Positions 36,801 through 47,658 of a DNA stretch of 64,000 nt are shown here, piece after piece. The number at the start of each line of letters is the position of its first letter. Within the stretch, counting starts at the first letter, position 1. Source of the stretch: Acorus gramineus. Its lineage: Eukaryota; Streptophyta; Magnoliopsida; Acorales; Acoraceae. The DNA is taken from NCBI GenBank assembly GCA_030737835.1, contig JAUJYN010000067.1, positions 58,180 through 122,179 of the forward strand. Direction: 5' to 3'. The notes under the pieces were generated by a model, which was not told the DNA's origin, made no database searches, and saw only the letters and a list, made by a program, of their open reading frames with translations. The position numbers and the translations under genes were made by a program.

Positions 36801-36975
36801 AGTGCTCTGAATTCTTATTATGAGTCGAAGGTACGCCGCCGACATGGTACTCTTGCAGAAGAAGCACATGCATGCAAATGGAGCGCGATAGAACAAGGTA
36901 CGAGCACAGATCACTTTCGACGATGAGCGTCGCTGGGACAAGTGACCAGCTCTGTACAGCTTTCTCCTTCCACAT
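33880..36975. repeat. Duplicated block A
   Basis: Paralogous to block C (about 42,990-45,720), and its left part to block B (about 40,300-42,250). The similarity includes flanking non-coding DNA: the left flank resembles 40,300-40,520, and the right flank resembles 45,240-45,720, including TTCAT(C/T)GACTGTTTCGAGCTG in both. Edges are approximate because they fade into diverged sequence. Confidence 0.75.
34108..36121 (-). pseudogene. Copy A: helical N-terminal domain plus beta-propeller-like protein, frame breaks
   Basis: Exon 1 (36121-36028) reads MDAESKRASTIVDRIEMVLL. The intron is 36027-35914 (GTATGA, CACTAAC, GCTAG). Exon 2 is compared with copy C: HEVFR, WSAKDVQLLVNWIRAKKV, IAAFLRYEDLQRQC, a BTB/BACK-like helical segment. 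After YEQFVR one T is missing versus C. Then a beta-rich part follows: ISLSSDGRFLAIF, NNKVIMVYSLEAKDY, GNQYHIFDLAHID, ATISYDGRSVAIAV, MVFSPCGRFLWYID, which are propeller-like blades. The C-terminal tail is Lys/Glu-rich. Further breaks lie near 35,050 (a five-A run read as four fits) and 34,940. Two single bases are missing in exon 2 (near 35,885 and 35,897). Function unknown; scaffold or adaptor is a guess. Confidence 0.75.
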
Positions 36976-37002
36976 GATCATCAATCATCCCACATTATTC
37001 CA
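36122..37002. other. Upstream flank of copy A
   Basis: No gene. The part to about 36,240 is nearly identical to the upstream flank of copy C; beyond it similarity declines but remains recognisable to about 36,970. Confidence 0.6.
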
Positions 37003-38659
37003 CTAAGTCTCTTGTATGATGGTTGATGCCTCCGAATTTATCGACGCGGACGAATGTGCTTCCGGCAAGCTTCGCTGATTCCGACACGCGTCAATCGCTT
37101 TCTCGAGCAGGTTTTCAGGTCCTTGTCGCCTGAATAACTTTTCTTCCAGAGCTATCGTCAGGCATTGCATCGATGTCAATCTCTTAGAAGGCATCTCTTT
37201 TAGCATTGCACGAGGAGCTCTATGGTTTTATCATCGTCGCTACTTTCAATCGTCAACTTTTTTTGGATGATTTTTCGCCATTCCGAATACCAATACAAGG
37301 GCTTTTCAACTGACGGGTATTTTGGTTGTCCATATAGCACCTCCAATCCAATCACGCCTGCAGACCACACGTCAACTTTGGAGTCGTATTTCTTTATTTC
37401 TCCGTCAGTGATTTCTGGTGCCATATATGGTGCTGAGCCACAGAATGTCTCAAGTTCGACTTTGCTGCTCATCAACGCAGCCAGGCCGAAGTCGCTGATG
37501 ATGAGTTTAGATGGGGTGTCTTTTGCACGAGTAAATTTGCAGGTTTGAGATCACGATGTACGACAAGATTCTTGTGAAGATGACACAAACCATCGATCAG
37601 CTGCCCAAACAATGTGAATTTCTCATGATACTCCAGTTTGGCCGAAGTGATATTGCCATTCTCGCACAGCTCCATCACGATCGCGGGACCGTCTGTTTCG
37701 AGGAACTCAACAACTTTCATGACGTTCGGCTATCATAAGTCAGTTTGCAAGGTTTCACGATGCGATTCCTGAGGTCTGCACTTACATGAGGATGATCTCT
37801 CATGATGGCAAACTCTAAACGAACAGCTTCCAGCATTTTGAGCTTATCCTTTCCTGCCAACCTTTTGCTGGCATGTGTTACGAAGCTTTTGATGGCGAAT
37901 ACCTTGGCGTCACGGGCTCGAATGGCCTTGTCGACGGCGCCGAACACTCCAGCACCTAATGGTTCCAGCCGGTAATAGATGCTTTCGACGCGTCCCGTCG
38001 GTGCGGGAGTAGCGGCTCCAGTTTGTGGAACCTCAATCTCGAGACTCCAAGCTCTACAAAACCATCGTGCATGCGTTTGACCAAGGCTTCCAAATTCTGC
38101 TTGTACTTCTCACTGGACTGCTTGTGGTTTGGGAATTCGATTTCCAACTTTAAGCCTGCAGAGTTGATATAGAGTCCTGGGAGGGGCTCCGAACCCAGGT
38201 GTGATGCGAGAATCCACCGCTCCTTAGTACGAAATCTGTTCACATTTGACCATTGTATTCGACCGCTGTACCATACGTGGAGCTGTAGTCGTATAGCCAG
38301 ATCTCCAGATCATCATTCACCAGGATCTTGTAGTGCTTTGAGCTGATGCCACGCGTGCCTCGAGCGCCAAGCCGTATGTGGCACTGCTCACTGTACCAAA
38401 CTGTATGCTTCAGATAAGTTCGGAATCTTTTGCTCATCTAGAAGTCGATCAAAGCAGAGTATCAACTGGTCCCCCTTGTCGATACAATCCACATAAGAGT
38501 AGTCCAAGGCAGGCGTACCTTCTCGACTGCTGATAGTATCTTCAGCTGCGACGATACTATCCGAGGAACGGAACACTGTTTATTGTGTGGTAGCCCAAAC
38601 GCCTCGGTAGCATTTCGTTGGTTGTTGGAACTCAGAACGGCGAATATGTTTTCGTCCAT
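37003..38659 (-). pseudogene. FHA-domain Ser/Thr protein kinase broken by about six frame changes
   Basis: Start MDENIFAVLSSNNQRNATEA at 38659. Reading through the breaks gives, in order: LDYSYVDCIDKGDQLILCF; an FHA domain (CHIRLGARGTRGISSKHYKI, IWLYDYSSTYGTAVEYNGQ); RTKERWILAS; a kinase glycine loop (LGAGVFGAV) and FAIKSF. An intron at 37785-37730 (56 nt, CTGAC) joins RDHPH to PNVMKVVEFL. VMELC, VVHRDLKPANLL, ISDFGLAAL, CGSAPYMAPE and DVWSAGVIGLEVLYG follow. All catalytic motifs (HRD, DFG, APE) are intact. Breaks lie near 38,580, 38,410 (+1), 38,245, 38,038, 37,514 (a C4 run on the coding strand) and 37,206; five of six need one added base. Phosphothreonine recognition plus kinase activity would be expected if intact. 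The lack of nonsense changes argues against old decay. Confidence 0.85.
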
Positions 38660-38922
38660 TTTATAGAAGATATTGAGTAGGAGGCAAAACACGGACCTGC
38701 TGCAAATGGTCCGTCTGGTAATGATACAATGGATATAAATATGATACGGTGGATGAACATGGTCTATGCGCAATTCTCAGCCACAGCGCGCGTCGCACAG
38801 ATCACTTGGAGTGCAATGCATATCTCATGGTTTCGATACGCCAACATACCAGCTTTCGTTTTTTCCATCATTCTTTACATTCACCTTGTTCTTTTCCAAA
38901 TTTTTCCTTCTTCAAAACCGCG

Positions 38923-39735
38923 ATGTTTGAGGAACCGACGTCAGCAACAGAATCATCGGGCTAGCCATCCATATTGTGATAAGATGAAGACGCTTGCTTA
39001 GTTCCGTACTCGACATGCAATCTCCAATCCTGCCACCAGTAGCAAGACGTTGCAATGGAACTCTGGACGCAAGTGCTTTGGACCAAGCTCTTCGGTATAT
39101 CTCAATCCACATGAAGAAGACAGGGTGCTAAATTTCAGATTATCAAGACAGATCACGCCCCCGCCAGATCCGTTGTCTGACATTCGTGAGTCTTGTGAAC
39201 GGGAAGCAAAAAGCCGACGAGCTCTTGAAAGCACAATTTGTCCGCCTTGTTGTCCTTCGTATCTCCAACCGCCATATAAACGCGTTCCCAAAAAATACCG
39301 ACGTATCGTTTCGTACTGGAAATCACTACCTGGCACCGGCAATGAAGTTCTCAATGCACAATACGTTCATTGGACTCAATTTCAGAAATATTGGAAGAAT
39401 CGTCGACAAAGGACTGAGAGAGCTGGAAATTTGCGGGATTATCTTCAATATCAAAAGAAAAGAAGGAAGCATGGCAGGAATACTTGGAAAAGCTAGTGTC
39501 AAGTCGAGATGAAGTTCCTGAAGCTGGATCGCGTAATCGAGATCGAAGGATTGACCTTCATAAACGAAAGATGGCGGAGCATGAAAAGTTGATATATTGG
39601 ATCGATATGCGAATCCGCGAAGACGTTACATTCAACCTTCGCCAATGTTCTGGCACGGCCGATACACGGAATGATCGAACCTACATCACTAGAAGTGGAC
39701 GTGCATCAAATCCGCCAAAGAGATGGGCCCCATGA
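38923..39735 (+). CDS. Basic hypothetical protein, frame breaks
   Basis: An ATG at 38923 (MFEEPTSATESSG) follows a strongly pyrimidine-rich leader and is the likely start, but the first 200 bases change frame at least once. From 39,100 one frame reads VLNFRLSRQITPPPDPLS, YKRVPKKYRRIVSYWKSL and VHWTQFQKYWKNRRQRTERA. One base appears missing in the A-rich stretch 39452-39468. The second frame continues EAWQEYLEKLVSSRDEV, HEKLIYWIDMRI and ends ITRSGRASNPPKRWAP. That ending resembles the close of many uncharacterised fungal proteins. The protein is rich in Arg, Lys, Trp and Tyr, suggesting a nuclear or nucleic-acid role. I do not recognise a domain. Confidence 0.5.
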
Positions 39736-40642
39736 GGATTGAGCTGATCCATACCACATACGTGCTGGCAAGTTTTGCGTTGTGTATACCAAGCCTCCAT
39801 TACGCTGTTCGACTGCCTAGCGGATACAGTTGTCATAGCAGCCAACACAGGCTGATCGGAAGGCATCATGTTGAATGATTGATTCACGCCGGATCGCTTG
39901 CGACAAAGCTTTTTCGACGAGATCTGACTGGCATGACACGAGTCAACTAACCGCCATCATATCCGTGCCATTCTAATTTACGCATCGACCGATTCTTCAG
40001 GGTGCCTTCGCCGTCTGCGTCTTACTTCCTCTTTGTCTTTAGTGGAACACTTTCCACGAAAGCCATCCAGATAACACCTTTAGCCGACCTTTGAAGATGT
40101 GAAGGCCAGTCCACGCCCTTCGGATCGTTCAGGTCATCGGCGCCCTCCTGCTCGTTAGCATACTCACTTTCATTCCCAAAAGCTCAGGAGAGCGCGATGA
40201 TGGGTTCACCCTAAATGATGTGAGAACCTAAACATTCCTGCGTATCACTACGAAAGAACATCACGCAGCCGCAACGGATATGTGAAGAGGCATGAGCGAT
40301 AGATCAAGTTCATCGTGTCACTTTCACTTCGGCCGGTCTTGCCTGGCGTTCAATATGCACGAAATTACCCTGAATGAAGCGGTGACATTGTTGGTGGTTC
40401 TATCTTCTACTCAATCGAGATGACAATACGCTCATGGTTCGTGACCGAAGAACAATCCTCTCACGAATCTCGACAAACTTGTCAGCTACCGGCCTTGCTC
40501 CGATTGGTCAGCATTCATGAGTTAGGTTAGGTCACTTATTTCCTCAGAGCTTGCGACTTGTCATTTGTGATGGCTTTCTCAACGAGGCGGTCCCTCATAG
40601 ACGCTTTTTTCCTGTCTGCCTCCGAAGGCCTTTCCTTCGCTC
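39736..40642. other. Intergenic, left flank of copy B
   Basis: No gene. 40,300-40,520 resembles the left flank of copy A (33,880-34,110). Confidence 0.5.
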
Positions 40643-42248
40643 TCAGCTTTTTTGTTCTCTCAACAAGCGCGCTTCACAGTATTCGCGATAATTTGCAGGC
40701 CCTGGAGGAAGCTTCGGCGTCGGAGGCGGACACCAATCCTCACGAGTTTCTCCAGGAATCGAGTACAGCTGCTCAATACGAAGGCGTCGCTTACCGGTAT
40801 CGATGTACCACAGAAACCGTCCACATGGAGAGAAGACCATTTGTCCCTGTTTGATGTCGCCTTGAGTCCGAGTCAGTTTCTGGTCATTCCGAACGATACC
40901 ATCAAAGCTCAGTTCGATCCATCGTAGATCACGCTCGACCGCGATTGCCACCGACTGGCCATCATACGAGATGGTGCCTCCACAGATCTGCTCGCTGGGG
41001 GTCACGATGGAAGTCCACGAGATTGTGTCCCACAAAATGACAGCAGTGCTGGTGACGGCAAGCAGACATCCTTTCTTTGACATTTTGCTTATCGTGTACA
41101 GTTTCCCTTTGCCGACAATTGGCTGACAGGCAGGGGTGTCGATATGAGCGAGATCGAATATCTGATACTGCTTTCCGTTGCGAAGGAAGATCAAGTCTTG
41201 GTTCCCGATGTCCTGTTCTTTTGAATATCGTTCATGCTTGCGTATGTCCTCATCTCGAGGATCAACGTAGCCCTTGTACAGGGTCTTCCAGTCGGGCAGA
41301 AGTTGGCGACCCTCTGGCATTTGGCCTGGTCCGAAATTCGTTCGAACTTGGGCCCTTCCCAGAGATAGTTCTCCGTCAAGCATCCAGTGTCATACCAATC
41401 ACTGGATTGGAATTCACATGTCTCCGTGAATTGATCGTTCTCCGGGTTGCGCTCCACCTTGTACAATCGATCGCCCTCCACTTCGCACACGCGGATTTGC
41501 CGACGATGTTGCCGTTCTTGTGGCCATGCCTGGAAGCGCGAGAAACGCATGAACCCGTGTGGCCCAAGTTAAACGTTTCGAGCCCGGTCAATTCGAAGCG
41601 CTTACAGATGGGCATCAGATCGTCACATGTCTCCCGCTCCACGCTGTCCATGCCTCCGGTACCAGGCCGGTCCCAGTTGTGCAGCTCGGTCTTCTCAGAG
41701 CGTGAATAACCCTCAACGTCAAGAGAGTACATCATGAGCACTTTGTTGTTGACGTTAGGCCATCTGCTGGGGATGAGCATGGCCATGTAACGGCCATCAG
41801 AGGACACGTCGATTCGCGCTTCAGAGAGCCGGCGCAATTACGTCCCTTCTTTGGCATGGGAATACGCGAAAGGGCGGCATATCATGCTCTCGTACTTGGC
41901 ACGGTGAGATGCGAGCCACGCCTGGTTCCGGACAAACTGTTCGTACAGCTTCTTTCCGCTGCCCTCTCGGAACTCTTGCGAACGCGTGAACGCATTGTCC
42001 TTGAGGATGCGACGGAGGCCGGCCTTGTAGCTCGCATCTGATACTGACGACCGCTAGCTTCACGCAAGAGTGACAGCTGCACATCGTCGTTCATGCTGTC
42101 GATCTGAGCAGCAAGCTTGTCCGAACGTTGATCACACCGTATCACGGCCTCGAGGAGCTGATCGAAACATTGTCGTTGGAGGTCTTCGTATCGCAGGAAC
42201 GCAGCGATGTTGGCCAAGGAACCGATAGATTCGTCCGACACAGAGACT
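40643..42248 (-). pseudogene. Copy B: 5'-truncated propeller-like paralogue
   Basis: Homology to A and C stops abruptly at 42248, inside the N-terminal domain just after the SVSDES segment (SVPDES in A and C), so exon 1, the intron and the start of exon 2 are missing. About 34 bases present in A and C are deleted near 42,040, an in-frame TAA follows KEGT near 41,840, and single-base breaks lie near 41,545 (a G4-to-G3 change fits) and 41,325 (C3 to C2 fits). Propeller-like blades remain: IDVSSDGRYMAML, KQYQIFDLAHID, TISYDGQSVAIAVE, MVFSPCGRFLWYID. It is more diverged from A and C in the C-terminal half than those are from each other. A pseudogene by any standard. Confidence 0.85.
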
Positions 42249-42635
42249 GCAAAGCTCATGAAGGCCGGGCATGAAGCATTGACTGGATCGAATGAAGTCC
42301 CCATTGACCATCCTGTCTACGAAATGATACACAATCTCGTCTACAGATTATTCGCAAGTCCAGAGACGAAGAGACAAGAGCATGAACAAATCAGTCTCAG
42401 AATCACTTGCGCCAATCCGAGCGAATTCACTACAGCGAGCCCAGTGAAGTCCACGAAGGTGTGTGAATCAGATCTGCAGTCAAGGACGAAACGAACCTCG
42501 AATCGAAACCCGAAGCAACCCGCAGAGTCTGCACGAACAAAGCACACAGCGACCTCCCCATCCAGCATGGAGCTCCGATCCGGTAAAAAGCTCGCAGTGC
42601 ACAAAGTTGTGAAACCTCGCAAAAGACTCGCCTGA
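42249..42635 (+). other. Unrelated sequence fused to copy B breakpoint; coding-like basic frame
   Basis: On the far side of the copy B breakpoint a plus-strand frame reads VPIDHPVYEMIHNLVYRLF, then a basic Ser/Thr/Lys-rich stretch (SRTKRTSNRNPKQP, SMELRSGKKLAVHKV) to a TGA at 42635. It has no start of its own. It looks like the 3' end of another gene into which copy B was joined, or a chance frame. Confidence 0.35.
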
Positions 42636-42989
42636 CCAAAAGGCGACGACAGTAGCGAGACTCGGACAAACGGGTGAAAGAGCAAGAATGACGACGAAGC
42701 ACGACGTGTATCCGTAATTAGGCACAGGTTGGAGAGGTTCTTCGGCGTCCACTGGATATTGGCACTAAGTGAATCGATCACACATACGTCGGAACCCTGA
42801 ATTGCGAAGCAATACATTCAACGATCGACCTGTGCTTGGGCGAAGATTTTGTTTTAGACCGTGTAAAGAGACGATTCGACATGCTAGAATATGGGCTTAG
42901 GCTAATTCATGCAACTTGAATACGGAATTTTGATCTTCTGTTCAATCGCAATGACACTACGACGTGACAATCTTCCCACAACGCTGCCC

Positions 42990-45720
42990 CGAGTAGTCGG
43001 CGTTCAGTACCTTAAGGTACCTACCATAGAGCTTCCGAGTATTCGTCCACCGTGGTGGCGTATACAGTGGAGTCGCGGCTGGTAGACGCTTTCTCTTCCT
43101 CCAGCTTTCGTTCCTGCTCTTTCGAGCGCTGTGTGGTGAAATTCAGCATTGGACGTGGACACCACGCTTCACAGAGCTCTCCAGGAATGGGATAGAGCTC
43201 CTTAATGCGGAGGCGTGACTGGGGAGACTGACGACTAGGGTCGGCATCAATGTACCACAGGAATCGCCCGCATGGAGAGAAGACCATCTGTCCCTGTTTG
43301 ATCTCGCTCTGAGTTTGAGCCAGTTTCTGGTTGCTCTGAACCTTCCCGTCAAAACTCAGCTCGATCCAATGCAGATCGCGTTCGACCGCAATCGCCACGG
43401 ACCTGCCATCATAGGAGATCGTAGCTCCGCAAATGCGCTCGCTAGGGGTCACAATGGAGGTCCACGAGGTCATGTCCCACAGCATGACCGCAGTGCTAGT
43501 GATGGCAAGTAGACATCCTTCTTTCGACATCTTGCTGAGCGTGTGCAGTTTCCCTTTGGCGACAATTGGCTCGCAGACAGAGTTGTCGATATGAGCGAGA
43601 TCGAATATGTGGTATTGATTTCTTTGGCTGATGAAGATCAAGTCTTGGTTACCGATACCTTGTCCTTCTGGATACTTGCCTAGATTTTCTGCGTGGTGGA
43701 TATCATATCCCTTATACAGGGTCTCCAGGTCGGGCAGACCTTGGGCACCCTTTGACTCTTGGCCTGGATCCGAAAACCGTTCAAATTGGGGCCCTTCCCA
43801 GATATAGTTCTCTGTTAAGTATCCAGGATATCCGTGCTTATACCAGTCTCTACACGAAAAAACCTGTCCGCACCAATTGATTGCTCTCCGCTCCGTAAAC
43901 GCCGACATGCCGATCATCCGCCAGTTCTTCTTCGGCGTACGAGAAGCGTATGCACCCGCGGTGGCCCAAGTTGAATGTTTCGATCTCGGTCAATTCGAAG
44001 CGCTTACAGATGGGCATTAGGTTGTCACCTTTCTTCTCTTCCGTGCTGTCCATTCCTCCTGTATCAGGTCGATCCCAGCCGTCCAGTATGGTCCTTTCAG
44101 ATCGTGAATAATCCTCAGCCTCGAGAGAGTACATCATGAACCCTTTGTTGTTGACGAATTCTCTGCAGGGATGAGCATGGCCATATAACGGCCATCAGAT
44201 GAAATGCCCATTTGCACCTGTGAGAGTGCATACAATGCTGTCATTTCATCCATGACAGACCAATATGCGAACGGTCGACAAATCATGCTCTCGTACTCGG
44301 CACGGTGAGATGCGAGCCACGCCTGGTTCCGGACAAACTGTTCGTACAGCTTCTTTCCGCTGCCCTCTCGGAACTCTTGCGAACGCGTGAACGCATTGCC
44401 CTTGAGGATGCGACGGAGACCGGCCTTGTAGCTCGCATCCGACTGCGTCGTGATGTACAGGTTGGTCAGGACCTGATACTGACGACCGCTAGCTTCACGC
44501 AAGAGTGACAGCTGCACATCGTCATTCATGCTGTCGATCTGAGCAGCAAGCTTGTCCGAACGTTGATCACACCGTATCACGGCCTCGAGGAGCTGATCGA
44601 AACATTGTCGTTGGAGGTCTTCGTATCGCAGGAACGCAGCGATGTTGGCCAAGGAACCGATGGATTCGTCCGGCACAGAGACTTTTTTGGCTCGAATCCA
44701 GTTCACCAATAGCTGCACATCTTTGCTCCAGCCATTGCCCATGAGAAAGGTTTCACATTCCCGAAAGACCTCGTGGTCTAGTGTCGGTGTTAGTGATGGT
44801 AAGGAGAGAGTGAAAGAACGAGCGGACGATATGGGGGATCAGAAGGGCCGTAGCAATATACCTACCTGCGGGAATTGAATTTTCTTCATCGCCAGCCTGC
44901 AATAGAACCATTTCGATGCGGTCCACAATTGTTGATGCTCTCTTGCTTTCAGCGTCCATGACGGCCTTGGTGTTTGGGTGGTTTATTGTACGGGTCAGGA
45001 TGAATGGTTAGGTATACGTCTTGGAGAAGCGGCGGATTGGCGACTGGTATATCTAAGCATTCGAAGGTACTGAAGATACATCCAGAATTGAGAATCGAGC
45101 GCCCCCTAGACCATCGAATAATGGAGGCCATCGAATTTCGAGACGTCGGGTCAGTCTGATGCACTCGTGACACGGGTCTTGATCAGAGAAGCCAGTCCGG
45201 TGAGAGGACTAGGGGCGGCAGTGACCAAGATACAATGGGCGTCGAAATCTGTTCAACGAAGAAGACTTTTGACCTGGCCTGCATTTTCGTGCCTCGATTT
45301 GACGACCAGTCTCCGCATGCAAATAGGTATGTCTCCAGCCAGTGCCAAGATGTAACCAGTCAAGGCTTGGCACTGAAGTCTGCCGATCACCACTCTCGCA
45401 CTCGAATCTTTGATGTCGAAATAGATGCCACGGGTGTTGCATCTTGCAGATGATCCTTCTTAAACATACGCTGTGACGCTCGCATGGAGATAGACTGCAT
45501 TTGTGGTCTTTGCATGCATAACAGCTGTCTCTGTGACAGATGGGATTTGCGTGCATTCCGAGATGATTGGTGTTCATCGACTGTTTCGAGCTGATTTGGC
45601 CGCCACCACTCTGATTGTATTCATCTCCAAATTACCTCAGGATATAGAAGGCCACATCGCTCAACACCCCTCGCTTACAAGCGTCTATCGATGAGCGTCG
45701 CGGGGGTGACCAGGTAGCGA
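42990..45720. repeat. Duplicated block C
   Basis: Paralogue of block A. Three sub-blocks are almost identical to A: 43,190-43,600 (one mismatch seen in about 430 bases), 44,270-44,755 and 44,880-45,060. The stretches between them are clearly diverged. Confidence 0.8.
43021..44959 (-). pseudogene. Copy C: best-preserved N-terminal paralogue, two or more frame breaks
   Basis: Exon 1 from the ATG at 44959 and an 88-nt intron at 44865-44778 (GTAGGT, CACTAAC, CACTAG) join in phase to give SIPADHEVFRECETFLMGNG, then KDVQLLVNWIRAKKV and NIAAFLRYEDLQRQCFDQLL without a break, so this copy defines the family's N-terminus. The frame stays open through QVQMGISSDGRYMAML. It needs one added base near 44,145 (before FMMYSLEAEDYSR) and one base fewer near 43,862 (a T6 run), then reads CRDWYKHGYPGYLTENYIW, NQYHIFDLAHID, ATISYDGRSVAIAVE and MVFSPCGRFLWYID to the stop at 43021. 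The C-terminal tail differs completely from A and B. Function unknown. Confidence 0.75.
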
Positions 45721-47457
45721 CATCCACAAAGTCATCGAAATCCACCGTTGCTCTCCGACACGGCCATCGGTCATTCCAGATCACTTCCTGAAAACTTTTT
45801 CCATTTGAAGACACCTACTCAGTCATGCGAATCAGTACTCTCTCCGAATTTCCTGTCTTGGGGCCGAGGTGAGATCGTGGAAGTCGAGAGCACGATACCA
45901 CGATCATTAAGAAGAGATTCAAGGAAGCACCGGAACCAGATTGTGAGTCAACGCTGGACATTTTGGATGAAATGAGTATTCTGTATAGAGAGCAAGAGAG
46001 GTTAGTGCAGATGAAGGAATGTAATTGCGAATGAAACTCCGAAACGCGGGGTGTGCACTGTTTAGTCCTCCGTATCATGAGCGAAACACCCCTCCAAATC
46101 TGGCGATGAGCAACAATGCTGAGCTTGAACTTTTCCGTGCATCTCATCCTAGATCGAGCTGACGCAGCGCTTGATCGGAACAAAGGAAAGTTGAAATCCC
46201 TTCGAGAAAATGAGGAGGTCGGTTGCGCAAGGCAAGTAGAAATCCAAGGCTCAAGTATTTATTGCTTAAAGCGGATGCCGTTGCTTCTTGTTTCAATCGC
46301 TTTCTTTTTCCACTTCTCCAGCAATTCCTCTGGTGTATGACGGTGATTAGAGCCCGAGAGCAGTCTTCAGCGAAGCCGGAATCCTATATAACCTACTAGC
46401 TACGTGCGCAGGTCCCTTGAAAGAGTTAACCGAATCGTCAGCTTCACCAATCCGCATCCGCATGCATGGGTACTGCAATCACTTGTTGCGGTAAATGCGT
46501 TCAGACTCTGTGCGATACATTTCCTAGTGCATCATATTTCTGACCCAATCATGTTGTGCACCACGGTCGCTCATCAAACCGGTGAAATCAAGGCTGGAAG
46601 CCAGTGAAGTCATCAGCCAGCGATGCGTTCGTGGTCATGAAAGTTGAAGATGTGGTTCATATCGGAATGAGCGTGTGGCTTTCGGCTCCTAGTTTATCAC
46701 GTTCACCGCCTATTATGATTGTACAGGGTATGCAATGCATACGTATGTAGTAGGATTGACACTTCTTCCGGTCCGTTGGGTCTGCAACAATCGTCTCCCG
46801 CTCGGCATTGGATTCAATGACTGTGGAGTTATCCTGCTCGATCGGATCTTCCACACACTATCCGGATTGAAAACTTCCGCACAAGCTGATTAATTGGCTC
46901 CTCATTAGCATACGGTAGTGTCTATATCGACGGCTCGAACGTCCCTGACGGACAATTCTCGTTGTACAATCCAGCAAAAGGACGTCCGTTCCAGTCAGCG
47001 AACTATTGGGACGAAGATACGTGAAAGTGACCGACTACATCGCCAGACCGAAGCAGGTATTCTTTTGGAATGCTGGCACTGCAACTTCAATTTGTCCATT
47101 GGAAACACAGATCATTGAGCGCCTCCATCCGTTATTCCTGGTGGACATACACGCAGCCTACAGCAATGCATCAGTTCGAGTACGGCGGAGACTTTATGAA
47201 AGAAGCCCCGCACGCTACTTCAGTGCGGGCAATCGTCTCACCTAGCTGCAACTTCGCCAGGATACGGGCAGCGTCACATGCAATCTTATATACTGCGGAA
47301 CAATGTCGCGATACAGGTGAGATGGAAGTTCTGGTGGTCGATTCTGATGCTTGCTCATGAATTGGGCTGACACAATCCCACCACAGATGGTGTATGGAGA
47401 TAAAGGCAGATTCTCGACGCTGATGAGAGCTACTTATTGGTCCGGAGATGTGAATAG
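44960..47457. other. Upstream flank of copy C and gene-poor DNA with one coding-like relic
   Basis: 45,000-45,720 is paralogous to the flank of copy A. At 46,916-47,024 a plus-strand frame reads SVYIDGSNVPDGQFSLYN and RPFQSANYWDED, and a shifted frame continues VTDYIARPKQVFFWNAG; this looks like protein-coding sequence of an unknown, broken gene. No other support. Confidence 0.4.
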
Positions 47458-47658
47458 TTGGGGTGTTGGGGTGTGATTAAAGCCAATAAAAACTACGAAC
47501 GACTACCCAAGGCTTGTCGGAGGTGCCGAAAGATGAAGCTGAGGTGCGAACCCGGTCGAGAAGGCTGTGCACGGTGTCTGAAAGCAAATCGGACACGCAT
47601 GGATTTTTGGCAGCCATCATCAACGGGCCACGCAATGGATCATCGTACTGAGGAGTGA
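47458..47658 (+). pseudogene. Zinc-cluster remnant lacking the sixth cysteine
   Basis: The frame contains KACRRCRKMKLRCEPG, then CARCLKANRT, the first five cysteines of a GAL4-type C6 cluster with correct spacing (2, 6, 6, 2). The sixth position, expected six residues after the fifth, is Arg (CGC), one transition away from Cys (TGC). There is no in-frame ATG upstream, and the frame ends 20 residues later, without linker or activation domain. It looks like an isolated DNA-binding exon of a decayed transcription factor. The usual two-zinc fold would not form normally. Confidence 0.7.

Noticed and set aside
42207-42304. Continuation of the plus-strand basic frame into copy B as a genuine N-terminus
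   Set aside because: Bases before 42249 are antisense to the conserved copy B coding sequence, so the frame is a by-product of the fusion.
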